Assembly: GCF_001547995.1 (NCBI RefSeq)
Contig: NZ_AP014690.1
Span: 62,001-126,000, forward strand
Direction: 5' to 3'
DNA length: 64,000 bases
DNA from: Asaia bogorensis NBRC 16594
GTDB taxonomy: Bacteria > Pseudomonadota > Alphaproteobacteria > Acetobacterales > Acetobacteraceae
Part shown: in pieces, positions 42,008 to 52,348 of the stretch
Layout: each line of letters starts with the position of its first letter
Numbering within the stretch: position 1 is the first letter of the stretch
Notes under the pieces: generated by a model
Seen by the model: the letters and a program-made list of their open reading frames with translations, nothing else
Told to the model about the DNA's origin: nothing
Databases searched by the model: none
Made by a program: the position numbers and the translations under genes

Positions 42008-43489
42008 ATGAAAAATAATTCAGAGACAACTGACGCCGGGGCGCGCCCTCATGACGATCATCCGATCGAGGTCTCTCCCTATGCACGATATATCCTGATT
42101 CTGGCGGCCGTGGTCGCTGCAATCTGTGGCGGTCTGTATGGCTATGATACCGGGATCATCTCCGGTGCGCTGCTGCTGATCGCCGATGATTTTCATCTCA
42201 GCAGCACCATGCAGGAGATGGTGGCCTCTGCCATTCTGGCAGGCGCCATTCTTGGCGCCCTGGCGGCCGGGTCCTTTTCCGAGAAATACGGACGGCGCGC
42301 CTGCGTGACGCTGGTCAGCGGGGTATTCGTGCTTGGGGCGCTGGCCTGCGCCTTTTCGCCCGATGTCTGGCTGCTGATTATCTCACGCGTGTTCCTCGGC
42401 TTCGCCGTGGGCGGGTCCACGCAGGTCGTGCCGATGTATATTTCGGAGCTCGCACCGGCGGAGAAGCGCGGCACACTGGTCACGATGTTCAATGTGGCCA
42501 TCGGGCTTGGCATCCTTCTGGCCAACATCATCGGCTATACCGAACGTGAGGCCTGGGGTTGGCGCCCGATGGTGGGCCTTGCCGCCGTGCCTGCTGCCAT
42601 TGTCTTTGTCTCCATGTTCTTCATGCCCAAGAGCCCACGCTGGACTGCTGAAAATGAAGGCATGAAGCGCGCTATCATCGAGCTCGGGCGCATCCGGACA
42701 TCGAAGAGGGTGATCCGCAAGGAAGTGTGCGAGATGCGCGAGAACGCGGAATCCGCCGATCCGCGCAATCGTGGCTGGAAGGGACTGTTCCGGCCCTGGG
42801 TGCGTCCGGCCCTTGTTGCCGCTCTGGGCGTGGCCTTCTTCACCCAGTGCGGCGGTCTGGAAATGATGATCTATTACGCGCCGACCTTTCTGCGCGATGC
42901 GGGATTCGGCGCTTCATCGGCGCTTATGGCCTCGCTGGGTGTGGCCATCACCTATTGCATCATGACCTTCATTGGCTGTCTGATTGTCGACCGGGTGGGC
43001 CGTCGTCGTCTCATGCTGATCATGGGGCCGGGTTCCATTGTCAGTCTGATTGGTCTTGGCATTGTCTTTGCCATGCACCCTGCCGCAGGCAGCGTGGGCT
43101 CCTATTTGGTGATCGTGTTCCTGCTGCTGTTCATGGCGTTCAATTCGGGCGGCATCCAGGTCTGCGGCTGGCTGCTTGGCGCCGAGATGTTCCCGCTTTC
43201 CATGCGTGGTCAGGCCACCAGCCTTCATGCTGCAACGCTCTGGGGCTCTGACCTGCTGGTGACGGGCACAGCGCTGACGCTGGTACAGCTCATCACGCTG
43301 GGTGGCACCATGTGGTTCTATGCGGCGGTCAATCTGGCCTCGGTGGCGTTCATCTTCTTCTTCGTGCCAGAAACAGCCGGCGCCACGCTTGAGGATATCG
43401 AGCTCGCCCTGCACGAAAAGCGCTTTCGCCCCAGCAAGGGGCAAACACGCATCGTTTCTGAGGACGTTCAGGAAGAGGCCGCCGCCTGA
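42008..43489 (+). CDS. MFS sugar porter (sugar/inositol:H+ symporter type)
   Basis: A 493-residue transporter with 12 membrane segments. Typical elements: GGLYGYDTGIISGALLLIADDF, SEKYGRRACVTLVSG, RVFLGFAVGGSTQVVPMYISELAPAEKRG, DRVGRRRLMLI and PETAGATLEDIE. It resembles xylose/galactose/inositol symporters; substrate not determined. The start ATG was chosen over an upstream one because it precedes the family-like N-terminus. Strong terminator downstream. Confidence 0.9.
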   Translation: MKNNSETTDAGARPHDDHPIEVSPYARYILILAAVVAAICGGLYGYDTGIISGALLLIADDFHLSSTMQEMVASAILAGAILGALAAGSFSEKYGRRACVTLVSGVFVLGALACAFSPDVWLLIISRVFLGFAVGGSTQVVPMYISELAPAEKRGTLVTMFNVAIGLGILLANIIGYTEREAWGWRPMVGLAAVPAAIVFVSMFFMPKSPRWTAENEGMKRAIIELGRIRTSKRVIRKEVCEMRENAESADPRNRGWKGLFRPWVRPALVAALGVAFFTQCGGLEMMIYYAPTFLRDAGFGASSALMASLGVAITYCIMTFIGCLIVDRVGRRRLMLIMGPGSIVSLIGLGIVFAMHPAAGSVGSYLVIVFLLLFMAFNSGGIQVCGWLLGAEMFPLSMRGQATSLHAATLWGSDLLVTGTALTLVQLITLGGTMWFYAAVNLASVAFIFFFVPETAGATLEDIELALHEKRFRPSKGQTRIVSEDVQEEAAA

Positions 43490-43525
43490 GCCATATAGCT
43501 TCGGGAGGGCAGTTCGCCTGACGAT

Positions 43526-43560
43526 AGGGGTGGCCTTTCAGGGAGGGGCCACCCCTTTTT
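43526..43560 (+). terminator. Rho-independent terminator after the sugar porter gene
   Basis: AGGGGTGGCC pairs with GGCCACCCCT over an 11-base loop, followed by at least five T. A very stable, complete intrinsic terminator. Confidence 0.9.
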
Positions 43561-43683
43561 CGTGAAACTGGCATTGCGCCGCAGAAATCGCTAAAAGCGG
43601 CCTCTGAATGACGATTGCCCATTCGACCGCAACGCCTGCACGCCAGGGAAATTCATGCGGATCGGGCGAGAAGTAGGATCAAG

Positions 43684-44553
43684 ATGAGCTGGCTGACCGA
43701 ATACGTTCGACCGAAAATCCGTGGCCTTCTGCAGCGCGAAGTGCCGGAGAATTTGTGGACCAGCTGTGAGTCCTGCTCGCAGATGATCCTGATCAAGGAT
43801 CTCGAGAAGGCCCAGCGCGTCTGCCCCCATTGCGGCCATCATGGCAAGGCGCTGGCCAATGAGCGCCTTCAGTGGACCTTCGATGACGGCAAATACACAA
43901 AGATCGAGCTGCCGAAGGTTCCCAGCGATCCGCTCGGCTTTCGTGACCAGAAGAAATATGCCGACCGCCTGAAGGACGCCAAGACCAAGACCCATCTTGA
44001 TGAGTCGCTGGCTGTGGCCCACGGCAAGATCGGTGGTCATGATGCCGTTGTGGCCGTCATGGCCTATGAATTCATGGCAGGCACCATGGGCACGGCTCTT
44101 GGCGAAGCCTTCATCGCGGCCTGCCGTCTGGCCGTGCTGCAGAAGGCAGCGCTGGTGATCTACACCGCCTCGGGTGGTGCCCGCATGCAGGAGGGCGTTC
44201 TGTCGCTCATGCAGATGCCGCGCACGACCATTGGCGTCGAGATGCTCAAGGATGCCGGTCTGCCCTATATCGTTGTGCTGACCAACCCGACCACGGGCGG
44301 TGTCTCGGCGTCCTTCGCCATGCTGGGCGATGTGCAGATTGCCGAACCCGAGGCGCTGATTGCCTTTACCGGCCCGCGCGTCATTCAGGATACGGTGCGC
44401 GAGAAGCTGCCCGAGGGCTTCCAGCGTTCCGAGTATCTGCGTGACCACGGCATGGTGGACATGGTTGTGGCGCGTCCCGAGCTTCAGACCATGCTCGGCC
44501 GTCTGATTGGCATGATGATGAACAAGCCTGCTGCTGCCTCTGAAGCAGCCTGA
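43684..44553 (+). CDS. accD: Acetyl-CoA carboxylase carboxyltransferase subunit beta
   Basis: A 289-residue subunit of the enzyme that makes malonyl-CoA for fatty acid synthesis. The N-terminal zinc ribbon (Cys28-X2-Cys31 and Cys47-X2-Cys50) and the crotonase-like core with YTASGGARMQEGVLSLMQMPRT and NPTTGGVSASFAMLGD are complete. The start at MSWLTEYVRPK is the family's standard N-terminus. The following gene is folC, the usual alphaproteobacterial accD-folC order. Confidence 0.97.
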   Translation: MSWLTEYVRPKIRGLLQREVPENLWTSCESCSQMILIKDLEKAQRVCPHCGHHGKALANERLQWTFDDGKYTKIELPKVPSDPLGFRDQKKYADRLKDAKTKTHLDESLAVAHGKIGGHDAVVAVMAYEFMAGTMGTALGEAFIAACRLAVLQKAALVIYTASGGARMQEGVLSLMQMPRTTIGVEMLKDAGLPYIVVLTNPTTGGVSASFAMLGDVQIAEPEALIAFTGPRVIQDTVREKLPEGFQRSEYLRDHGMVDMVVARPELQTMLGRLIGMMMNKPAAASEAA

Positions 44554-44572
44554 CGGGCTCTGCTCCCTGCTG

Positions 44573-44600
44573 GCCCCGTCCTGCGCAACGGGGCGGGGTT
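44573..44600 (+). terminator. Intrinsic terminator-like hairpin between accD and folC
   Basis: GCCCCGT and ACGGGGC arms, followed by GGGG and a six-T run. The G stretch between stem and T run makes strength uncertain; partial read-through into folC is likely. Confidence 0.55.
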
Positions 44601-44629
44601 TTTTCTTTCTCTCCCACACGGATTGACCC

Positions 44630-45943
44630 ATGACGACCCAAGCCGCCCCGGCCAGACTCAGCGATGAATATGAGGGCCGGACCGGTGTCGTGCTCACCCG
44701 TGTGCAGGCGCTTTATCCCAAGCTGATCGATCTCTCCCTTACGCGGCTGCACGCCCTGCTCGACAAGCTGGGCAACCCTGAACGCGCGCTGCCGCCCGTC
44801 ATTCACGTGGCCGGGACGAATGGCAAGGGCAGTACCTGCGCCACCCTGCGCGCCATAGCCGAGGCGGCCGGGCTGCGCGTTCATGTCATGACCAGTCCGC
44901 ATCTGGTGGACGTGACGGAGCGGTTTCGCGTCGCGGGCACATTGGTGACCGAAGAGGCGCTGGTTGCGACACTCGAGGAAATCGAGCGCATCAATAATGG
45001 CGCGCCTATTACCGTGTTCGAGGTTCTGACGGCTGCGGGTCTGCTGCTGTTTGCACGAACACCTGCGGATCTGACGATCCTTGAAGTCGGTCTGGGTGGT
45101 CGTCTGGATGCGACCAATGTTGTTGCGCGCCCGATTGTGTGTGTGATCACGCCGGTGGATCTCGACCATCAGGCCTTTCTGGGTGAAACACTCGGCCTGA
45201 TTGCTGCCGAGAAGGCTGGTATCATCAAGCCGGGCGTGCCGGTTGTATGCGCTCTCCAGCATGATGAGGCCCGACAGGTGATCGAGGCCCAGGCCGCGTC
45301 CTGCAAGGCCCCTCTGTGGGAGGTTGGACGCGATGTAACCTGCGATCGTGATCATGATGGCACCCTGACCTATCAGGATCCGCTCGGGGTCCTGTCACTG
45401 CCGGCACCGGGGCTGAAGGGGGTGCATCAGGTTGCGAATGCTGCCCTGGCCGTGGCGGCTCTACGGGCCAGTGGCTTCCCCCTGCCTGACCGGGCCTGGG
45501 CCGGAATTGCCCAGACGCAGTGGCCCGCCCGATTGCAGCGTCTGGAGGGCAGGCTTGCCGCCCTTTTGCCCGCAGGGTGGGAATTGTGGCTCGATGGCGG
45601 GCACAACCCCAACGCTGGCGAAGCGCTCTCGGCCACGTTAGCCGACTGGTCCGACCGTCCGTTGCATGTCATTGTTGGCATGAAGCAGAGCAAGGATGCT
45701 GCGGGTTTTCTCCGCCCCGTACAGCGTCATGCGACGACACTTCATGCTGTGGCAGAAGAGGGCCAGCACCTTGCTTTGCCCGTTGAAGCCATCATCGAGG
45801 CCTCAGGTGGTCATGCTGTTGCCGGGCCGACAATCGCAGCGGTCCTTCCCCGTTTCGAGGGGCCACCATCACGGGTGCTGATCTGCGGCAGTCTCTATCT
45901 GGCAGGTGTGGTTCTAAAGCAGGATGGCACATTGCCTCGCTGA
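44630..45943 (+). CDS. folC: Bifunctional folylpolyglutamate synthase / dihydrofolate synthase
   Basis: A 437-residue Mur-ligase family enzyme adding glutamate to folates. HVAGTNGKGSTCATLRAIAEAAGL is the ATP-binding P-loop, HLVDVTERFRVAG the FPGS signature region, and GGRLDATNVV with DLDHQAFLG the folate/Mg region. Length is normal. It shares the accD transcription unit. Folate modification fits with the one-carbon genes at the window's right end but no special link is implied. Confidence 0.95.
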   Translation: MTTQAAPARLSDEYEGRTGVVLTRVQALYPKLIDLSLTRLHALLDKLGNPERALPPVIHVAGTNGKGSTCATLRAIAEAAGLRVHVMTSPHLVDVTERFRVAGTLVTEEALVATLEEIERINNGAPITVFEVLTAAGLLLFARTPADLTILEVGLGGRLDATNVVARPIVCVITPVDLDHQAFLGETLGLIAAEKAGIIKPGVPVVCALQHDEARQVIEAQAASCKAPLWEVGRDVTCDRDHDGTLTYQDPLGVLSLPAPGLKGVHQVANAALAVAALRASGFPLPDRAWAGIAQTQWPARLQRLEGRLAALLPAGWELWLDGGHNPNAGEALSATLADWSDRPLHVIVGMKQSKDAAGFLRPVQRHATTLHAVAEEGQHLALPVEAIIEASGGHAVAGPTIAAVLPRFEGPPSRVLICGSLYLAGVVLKQDGTLPR

Positions 45944-46224
45944 GATGTGTTCAGCGCCTGATCGCAGGGTAATGAGATTATGGTGCTGTCAAATGAACCG
46001 TCACGCCCTGATCTATCAAAGCAAAAGTCTATCACGGTGTATCAGACTCAATTGTTGTCGTATCTATTCGTCTAATGAAAACGAAAAAGAACAGGATGAC
46101 GAATAATGAGTGCCCGCAGGTGCTCGTATATTTTATGGCAATGATCAGGTAGAGCCATATCCATCCTGCCTCAGACGCGGCGAATGCAAGCGAGGCGCGC
46201 AAGGGCAGAATGGAGGAGTGAGAG

Positions 46225-47214
46225 ATGCGTTACCTCGTAACCGGCGGGGCTGGGTTTGTAGGCAGCCATGCCGTGCTGGGCTTGCTGGATGCCGGGCACG
46301 AGGTCGTTGTTGTCGATAATCTCAGCACAGGCCATCTGGCGGCCGTGCCATCGGGTGTGACGCTTCATCAGATCGATATGATGGATGCGCAGGCTCTGGA
46401 CGCGGTGGTCGGCAGCCAGGATTTCGATGCGGCCCTGCATTTTGCGGCAATCTCACTCGTCGGTGAGAGCATGGCCGACCCTCTGCGCTACTTCGAACAG
46501 AACTATGTCTCGTCCCTCAACCTCATTCGCGCGCTGGTCAGGCATGATGTGCGCAAGCTTGTATTCTCCTCGACGGCTGCGCTTTTTGGTGGTCCTGAGC
46601 GTGATGCCCCGATCCCGGAAAATGCGCCGGTCGATCCCGGCTCCCCCTATGGGGAGAGTAAATACATGATCGAGCGGGTGCTGCACTGGGCCGATCGCAT
46701 CCACGGTTTGCGCAGCGCCTGCCTGCGCTATTTCAATGCAGCCGGCGCCGATGTTTTGGGCCGCGCCGGGGAAGATCATCGGCCCGAAACGCATCTTGTG
46801 CCAATTGCCATCGACGCTGCCCTGGGGCGTCGCCCGCAACTGAGCGTTTTCGGTACCGACTACCCAACCCGTGATGGCACATGCGTGCGCGATTACCTGC
46901 ATGTTGGCGATCTCTCGACCGCCTATGAATGTGCGCTCGCTAGCATCGACGATCGCAGCGTGCTCTACAACATCGGAAGTGGGCGCGGATTCTCTAATAT
47001 CGAAGTCATCCGTGCCGTCGAGCGCGTCAGTGGTCGCAAGCTGCCATGGGATGCCGCACCGCGCCGCGGGGGCGATCCGGCGACGTTGATCGCCGATTCA
47101 GACAGTTTCCGCAGAGATACAGGTTGGACACCGCGCCTGTCGGATCTCGACACGATGGTCGAGACCGCCTTTCGCTGGCGCGAGGCGCATCCCCATGGCT
47201 ATGGCGGGGCGTGA
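46225..47214 (+). CDS. galE: UDP-glucose 4-epimerase
   Basis: A 329-residue extended SDR. VTGGAGFVGSHAVLGLL binds NAD, SSTAALFG provides the catalytic Ser/Thr and YGESKY the Tyr-Lys pair, and RYFNAAGAD and GTCVRDYLHV are GalE-specific. It would interconvert UDP-glucose and UDP-galactose for exopolysaccharide or LPS. A GAGGAGTGAGAG site precedes the ATG. It stands alone between two unrelated operons; the 280 bases upstream show no other gene. Confidence 0.93.
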   Translation: MRYLVTGGAGFVGSHAVLGLLDAGHEVVVVDNLSTGHLAAVPSGVTLHQIDMMDAQALDAVVGSQDFDAALHFAAISLVGESMADPLRYFEQNYVSSLNLIRALVRHDVRKLVFSSTAALFGGPERDAPIPENAPVDPGSPYGESKYMIERVLHWADRIHGLRSACLRYFNAAGADVLGRAGEDHRPETHLVPIAIDAALGRRPQLSVFGTDYPTRDGTCVRDYLHVGDLSTAYECALASIDDRSVLYNIGSGRGFSNIEVIRAVERVSGRKLPWDAAPRRGGDPATLIADSDSFRRDTGWTPRLSDLDTMVETAFRWREAHPHGYGGA

Positions 47215-47235
47215 CAAGCCCCGGATGCGCCTTCG

Positions 47236-48696
<1,461 letters not shown>

Positions 48697-48709
48697 TCAT
48701 AAGACTAGC

Positions 48710-48725
48710 CTGACCAGATGGTCAA
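48710..48725. promoter_or_regulatory. RutR-like operator CTGACCAGATGGTCAA
   Basis: It matches the RutR consensus TTGACCANNTGGTCAA in 13 of 14 defined bases. It lies in the 225-base divergent promoter region between dihydropyrimidinase and the NCS1 transporter. The TetR-type regulator encoded downstream (50270-50929) is the likely binder. Confidence 0.82.
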
Positions 48726-48855
48726 TCTATTGCTGGTACGCAGGGCGTTCGGCTGAATCATGCAGGATGGCCATGCCGTAAGGGTCGTGACAAGCTCGGC
48801 AGGGCGGGGCAGTCATGACAGAATGATCATGACGGGACGACCGGAAAGGATGGCG

Positions 48856-50310
48856 ATGACGCAGGCACACGTGAACATGCTCTCTGGGCCGTTATCGAAT
48901 GAGGATCTCGCTCCCGTGTCGGAGCGGCACTGGGCCTGGAAGGACTATCTGTTCCTGTGGATGTCCAATGTTCACAGCGTTGCAGGCTACATGACCATTG
49001 GCAGCTTTTTCACCATGGGGCTGCCGGTCAGTGCTGTGCTGTCTGGGCTTCTGACGGCGGTGATCATCGTGCATGTGCTGTGCAATCTGGTGGCGGTACC
49101 CAGCCTGCGCGCTGGCGTGCCGTTTCCGGTGGTCATACGGGGGGCCTTTGGCGTGTATGGCGCGGTCGTTCCCGCGCTGGTGCGTGGCGTCATCGCGGTG
49201 GGCTGGTACGGCATACAGACCTGGCTGGCCTCGAACGCAATCGTTCTCTTCATCCTGCACATGGACCCTGGTGTGATGGGCTATGCGGATTCGCATCTGC
49301 ACGGTGCTCTGGGGCTGTCCCTGCTGGGCTGGGGTGCCTTCCTTTTTGTCTGGCTGTTGCAGATTGCCGTGTTCTGGCGAGGGATGGAGTCCATCAGGCA
49401 CTTCATCGACTGGGCAGGGCCTGCCATTTATATTGTCATTCTCGGGCTCGATATCGCGCTTTTATGGCGCACGCACGGTGCCTTCCATCTCTCCGTTCTA
49501 CCCCAGTCGGTCGTCAGCTGGCCGGTCGCCCTTGCCGGGGTTTTCAGCGTGGCCTCCCTGACATTGGCCTATTTTTCGCCGATCATTCTCAATTTTGGTG
49601 ATTTTGCCCGTTACGGCACGAGCATGTCTGATGTGCGTCGGGGCAATTTCTGGGGATTGCCCGTCAATTTCATGGCGTTTGTCATGCTGGTTCTGACCAC
49701 ACTCGTGCTGGCGCGTTCTGCACTGGGGCGGCTGATCCTGGATCCTGCCGGAACCATCATGATGTTCGACAGTCCGACTATCATGCTTGTCGGGACGATC
49801 ACCCTTGTCTCCGCCACGATGGGGATCAATATCTCGGCCAATTTCGTCTCGGCCGCGTTCGATTTTTCCAATGTTGCCCCCGCCAGCATCTCATGGCGCA
49901 AAGGGGGGCTGATTGCCTCAATCGGGGCGGTCCTGCTGACACCGTGGAATCTCTACGCTCATCCCGAGCTTATTCATCTGACACTCGATATTCTCGGCCT
50001 GTTCATTGCACCAGTTACAGGCATCCTGCTGGTCGATTATTATCACGTGCAAAAAGCCAGTCTCGATCTGCCCGGTCTTTATTCCACCGCGCCTGATGGC
50101 CCGTACTGGTACCGGGGCGGCGTCAATCGGCGTGCTGTTCTGGCATTGGCGCTATCGGTGGTGCTGGGGCTCATGGTGGTCTTCGTCCCCGCCCTGAATG
50201 TCGCGCAGAATTACGCCTGGGTGATCGGGCTTGTGACCGGCGGCGTGTTTCACTTCGGCCTTTCGGGCCTCAGCCCCCGCGGGGGAAGAGCGGCCTCACA
50301 AGAATCATGA
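48856..50310 (+). CDS. NCS1-family nucleobase:cation symporter
   Basis: A 484-residue transporter with 12 membrane segments, importing uracil, thymine, hydantoin or related rings. NCS1 elements include ERHWAWKDYLFLWMSN at the start, GVPFPVVIRGAFGVYGAVVPALVRGVIAVGWYGIQTW, ILNFGDFARYG and IAPVTGILLVDYYHV. The chosen ATG has GGAAAGG eight bases upstream; another ATG six bases earlier is too close to it. Pathway context suggests a pyrimidine substrate. Confidence 0.9.
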   Translation: MTQAHVNMLSGPLSNEDLAPVSERHWAWKDYLFLWMSNVHSVAGYMTIGSFFTMGLPVSAVLSGLLTAVIIVHVLCNLVAVPSLRAGVPFPVVIRGAFGVYGAVVPALVRGVIAVGWYGIQTWLASNAIVLFILHMDPGVMGYADSHLHGALGLSLLGWGAFLFVWLLQIAVFWRGMESIRHFIDWAGPAIYIVILGLDIALLWRTHGAFHLSVLPQSVVSWPVALAGVFSVASLTLAYFSPIILNFGDFARYGTSMSDVRRGNFWGLPVNFMAFVMLVLTTLVLARSALGRLILDPAGTIMMFDSPTIMLVGTITLVSATMGINISANFVSAAFDFSNVAPASISWRKGGLIASIGAVLLTPWNLYAHPELIHLTLDILGLFIAPVTGILLVDYYHVQKASLDLPGLYSTAPDGPYWYRGGVNRRAVLALALSVVLGLMVVFVPALNVAQNYAWVIGLVTGGVFHFGLSGLSPRGGRAASQES

Positions 50311-50929
50311 AGGTTTCGAGCGCGGTATCATAATCGCGCTCACCCAGAGGGGCTGTGTCGAGCAGGGTCTCGAACTGGACCTGCATATCGGCATAGGCCT
50401 GTGTTCCGGACCAGAGCAGGCACAGGAAATGGGTGGGGTCTATGGGGGTCATGAGCCCCCGTGACTGCCAGTCGAGAAAGATCGCGGCATGGCGGTCTAC
50501 ATGGGCGCGGAGCACGTCCTTCAAAAAGCCTTCGAGCCGCTGCCCCCCTGAAAGCAGTTCCTGAGCGAAAAGCCGCGAGCCTTCCGGCCGGGTGCGTGAA
50601 AACGCGATCTTGGCACGCAGATAGCCTTCCATGCCGTCAATCGGGTCACGATCGGCGCTGAGCCAGTGATCGGCATCATCCAGCCAAACATCGAGAAGCC
50701 TTTTGAGCGTGGCGTTGTACAGCTCCTCCTTGGAGCCGAAATAATAGAGGATATTGGCCTTGGGGATGTCGCACAGCGCAGCAATCTCCTCCAGGCGCGT
50801 GCCGTTCAGGCCTCGCGTCCCGAAGGTCGTCTCGGCGGCATTGAGGATCTGGGGCAGCATCGCCTGGCGCGGGGCACTGGGTCTTCTGGGCTTCTTGATT
50901 GTGTCGGCGTTAGGTGACGCTTTTGCCAT
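50270..50929 (-). CDS. TetR-family regulator, RutR-like
   Basis: A 219-residue regulator. HTH at about 20-70 (QILNAAETTFGTRGLNGTRLEEIAALCDIPKANILYYFGSKEELYNATL) and the C-terminal domain with RAKIAFSRTRPEGSRLFAQELLSGG resemble RutR, which senses uracil and controls pyrimidine use. Genes around encode the pyrimidine degradation set, and RutR-like sites are found in two promoter regions. It is convergent with, and overlaps by 41 bases, the transporter's 3' end, so antisense effects are possible. The ATG at MAKASPNADTIKKPRR is preferred. Confidence 0.88.
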   Translation of the reverse strand: MAKASPNADTIKKPRRPSAPRQAMLPQILNAAETTFGTRGLNGTRLEEIAALCDIPKANILYYFGSKEELYNATLKRLLDVWLDDADHWLSADRDPIDGMEGYLRAKIAFSRTRPEGSRLFAQELLSGGQRLEGFLKDVLRAHVDRHAAIFLDWQSRGLMTPIDPTHFLCLLWSGTQAYADMQVQFETLLDTAPLGERDYDTALETFMILVRPLFPRGG

Positions 50930-51096
50930 GAAGCCACGAGGGGCGAGGTCACTGCCTGCGCTGTCATGGTGACCAGAGGCGAGGTGATCCTTATGGGGCA
51001 GGATCCTTCCGGCGAGGGGCGCAGTATTATCGGTCATTCCGTCCTGTCTCCTGCTTTTTCAGCCGTCGGGATCCTGTCTTGCGGGCTCACCTGGCC

Positions 51097-52332
51097 TCAA
51101 AATACCTTGTCGGCGCGCAGCAGGGCGCCCAGCAGCACATTTGCACCGGCTTCGGCCTCGTCTTCGGTAATGCTTTCGGCTTCGTTATGGCTCAACCCGT
51201 CACGACAGGGGACGAAAATCATGGCGGTTGGGGTCATGCGCGCCATATAGGCGGCATCATGGCCGGGGCCGGACACAATTTCCATCGGGTCGAATCCGGC
51301 ATCACGCGCGGCGTCAGATACCATGTCGATGCAGCGTCGGTCGAACGGGACGGCAGGGGCATCCCAGATCTGGCGCAGGGCAAGTTCCACCCCGGCCTGC
51401 TCGGCAATGGTGGTGAGCGCCTGCTTCATTTCCTGCTCCATCACGGCAAGCGTTGCATCTTCCGGATGGCGCAGATCGATGGTGAAGAAGGTTTCTCCCG
51501 GCACGACATTATGGCTGTTCGGCCGGTTCTCGATCAGGCCGACAGTGCCGAGACCTTTGGGTGCATGAGCCGTGGCGACATCCGATATGGCACTGATCAT
51601 GCGTGCAGCCGCCAGAAGCGTGTCGGCGCGCATGGTCATGGGGGTCGAGCCCGCATGGGCATCGCGGCCTGTTACCGTGACCTCATACCAGCGCATCCCC
51701 TGCACGCCGGTTACGGCGCCGATGACCCGATTTTCGACCTCGAGGATCGGCCCCTGCTCGATATGAAGTTCGAAATAGGCGGCGACCGGGTGGTCGCCGC
51801 ATTGCTGGGTGCCACGGTAACCAATCGCTTCCAGTGCGTCGCCAAAACGTTCCCCGGCACGGTCACGCTTGTCGAGAATTTCCTCCTCTGTGAACACGCC
51901 CGCAAACGCGCCGGAGCACATCATGGGGGGAGAAAACCGCGAGCCTTCTTCATTGGTCCAGTTGATAAGCTCGACGGGGTGACGCAACACATGCCCGGCT
52001 TCGCGCAATGCACGCAGCACGGCCAGGCCGCCCAGCACACCCAGAATTCCGTCGAACTTGCCGCCTGTGGGCTGGGTGTCGAGATGGCTCCCCATGGTCA
52101 GGGGCGGCAGGCTGCTATCCTGCCCTTCAAGACGGGCGAACATGTTACCCAGTCGATCGACCGTAACCGTGCAGCCGAGCGCCTTGCAGGTGGCAGCAAA
52201 CCAGTCACGCACCTGACGGTCCTCTTCCGTCAGGGTCAGGCGCTTGATTCCCCCCTTGGCGGTCCCGCCAAAACGCGCAGTTTCCATGAGATCGGCCCAG
52301 AGGGCGCGGCCATCGATACGGATATTGCTCAT
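51097..52332 (-). CDS. M20-family N-carbamoyl amidohydrolase (beta-ureidopropionase / allantoate amidohydrolase type)
   Basis: A 411-residue zinc-dependent hydrolase. GSHLDTQPTGGKFDGILGVLGGLAV and NEEGSRFSP carry metal ligands, LHIEQGPILE and the GRDAHAGSTPM motif belong to the HyuC/allantoate amidohydrolase branch. Context argues for cleavage of N-carbamoyl-beta-alanine to beta-alanine, CO2 and ammonia. It lies 16 bases downstream of preA on the same strand and completes preT-preA-amidohydrolase. Start ATG follows AAAGGATCTC. Confidence 0.88.
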   Translation of the reverse strand: MSNIRIDGRALWADLMETARFGGTAKGGIKRLTLTEEDRQVRDWFAATCKALGCTVTVDRLGNMFARLEGQDSSLPPLTMGSHLDTQPTGGKFDGILGVLGGLAVLRALREAGHVLRHPVELINWTNEEGSRFSPPMMCSGAFAGVFTEEEILDKRDRAGERFGDALEAIGYRGTQQCGDHPVAAYFELHIEQGPILEVENRVIGAVTGVQGMRWYEVTVTGRDAHAGSTPMTMRADTLLAAARMISAISDVATAHAPKGLGTVGLIENRPNSHNVVPGETFFTIDLRHPEDATLAVMEQEMKQALTTIAEQAGVELALRQIWDAPAVPFDRRCIDMVSDAARDAGFDPMEIVSGPGHDAAYMARMTPTAMIFVPCRDGLSHNEAESITEDEAEAGANVLLGALLRADKVF

Positions 52333-52348
52333 GCGGCGGGAGATCCTT

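Noticed and set aside
46110-46319. Possible short gene before galE
   Set aside because: It overlaps the galE start in another frame and has no ribosome site.
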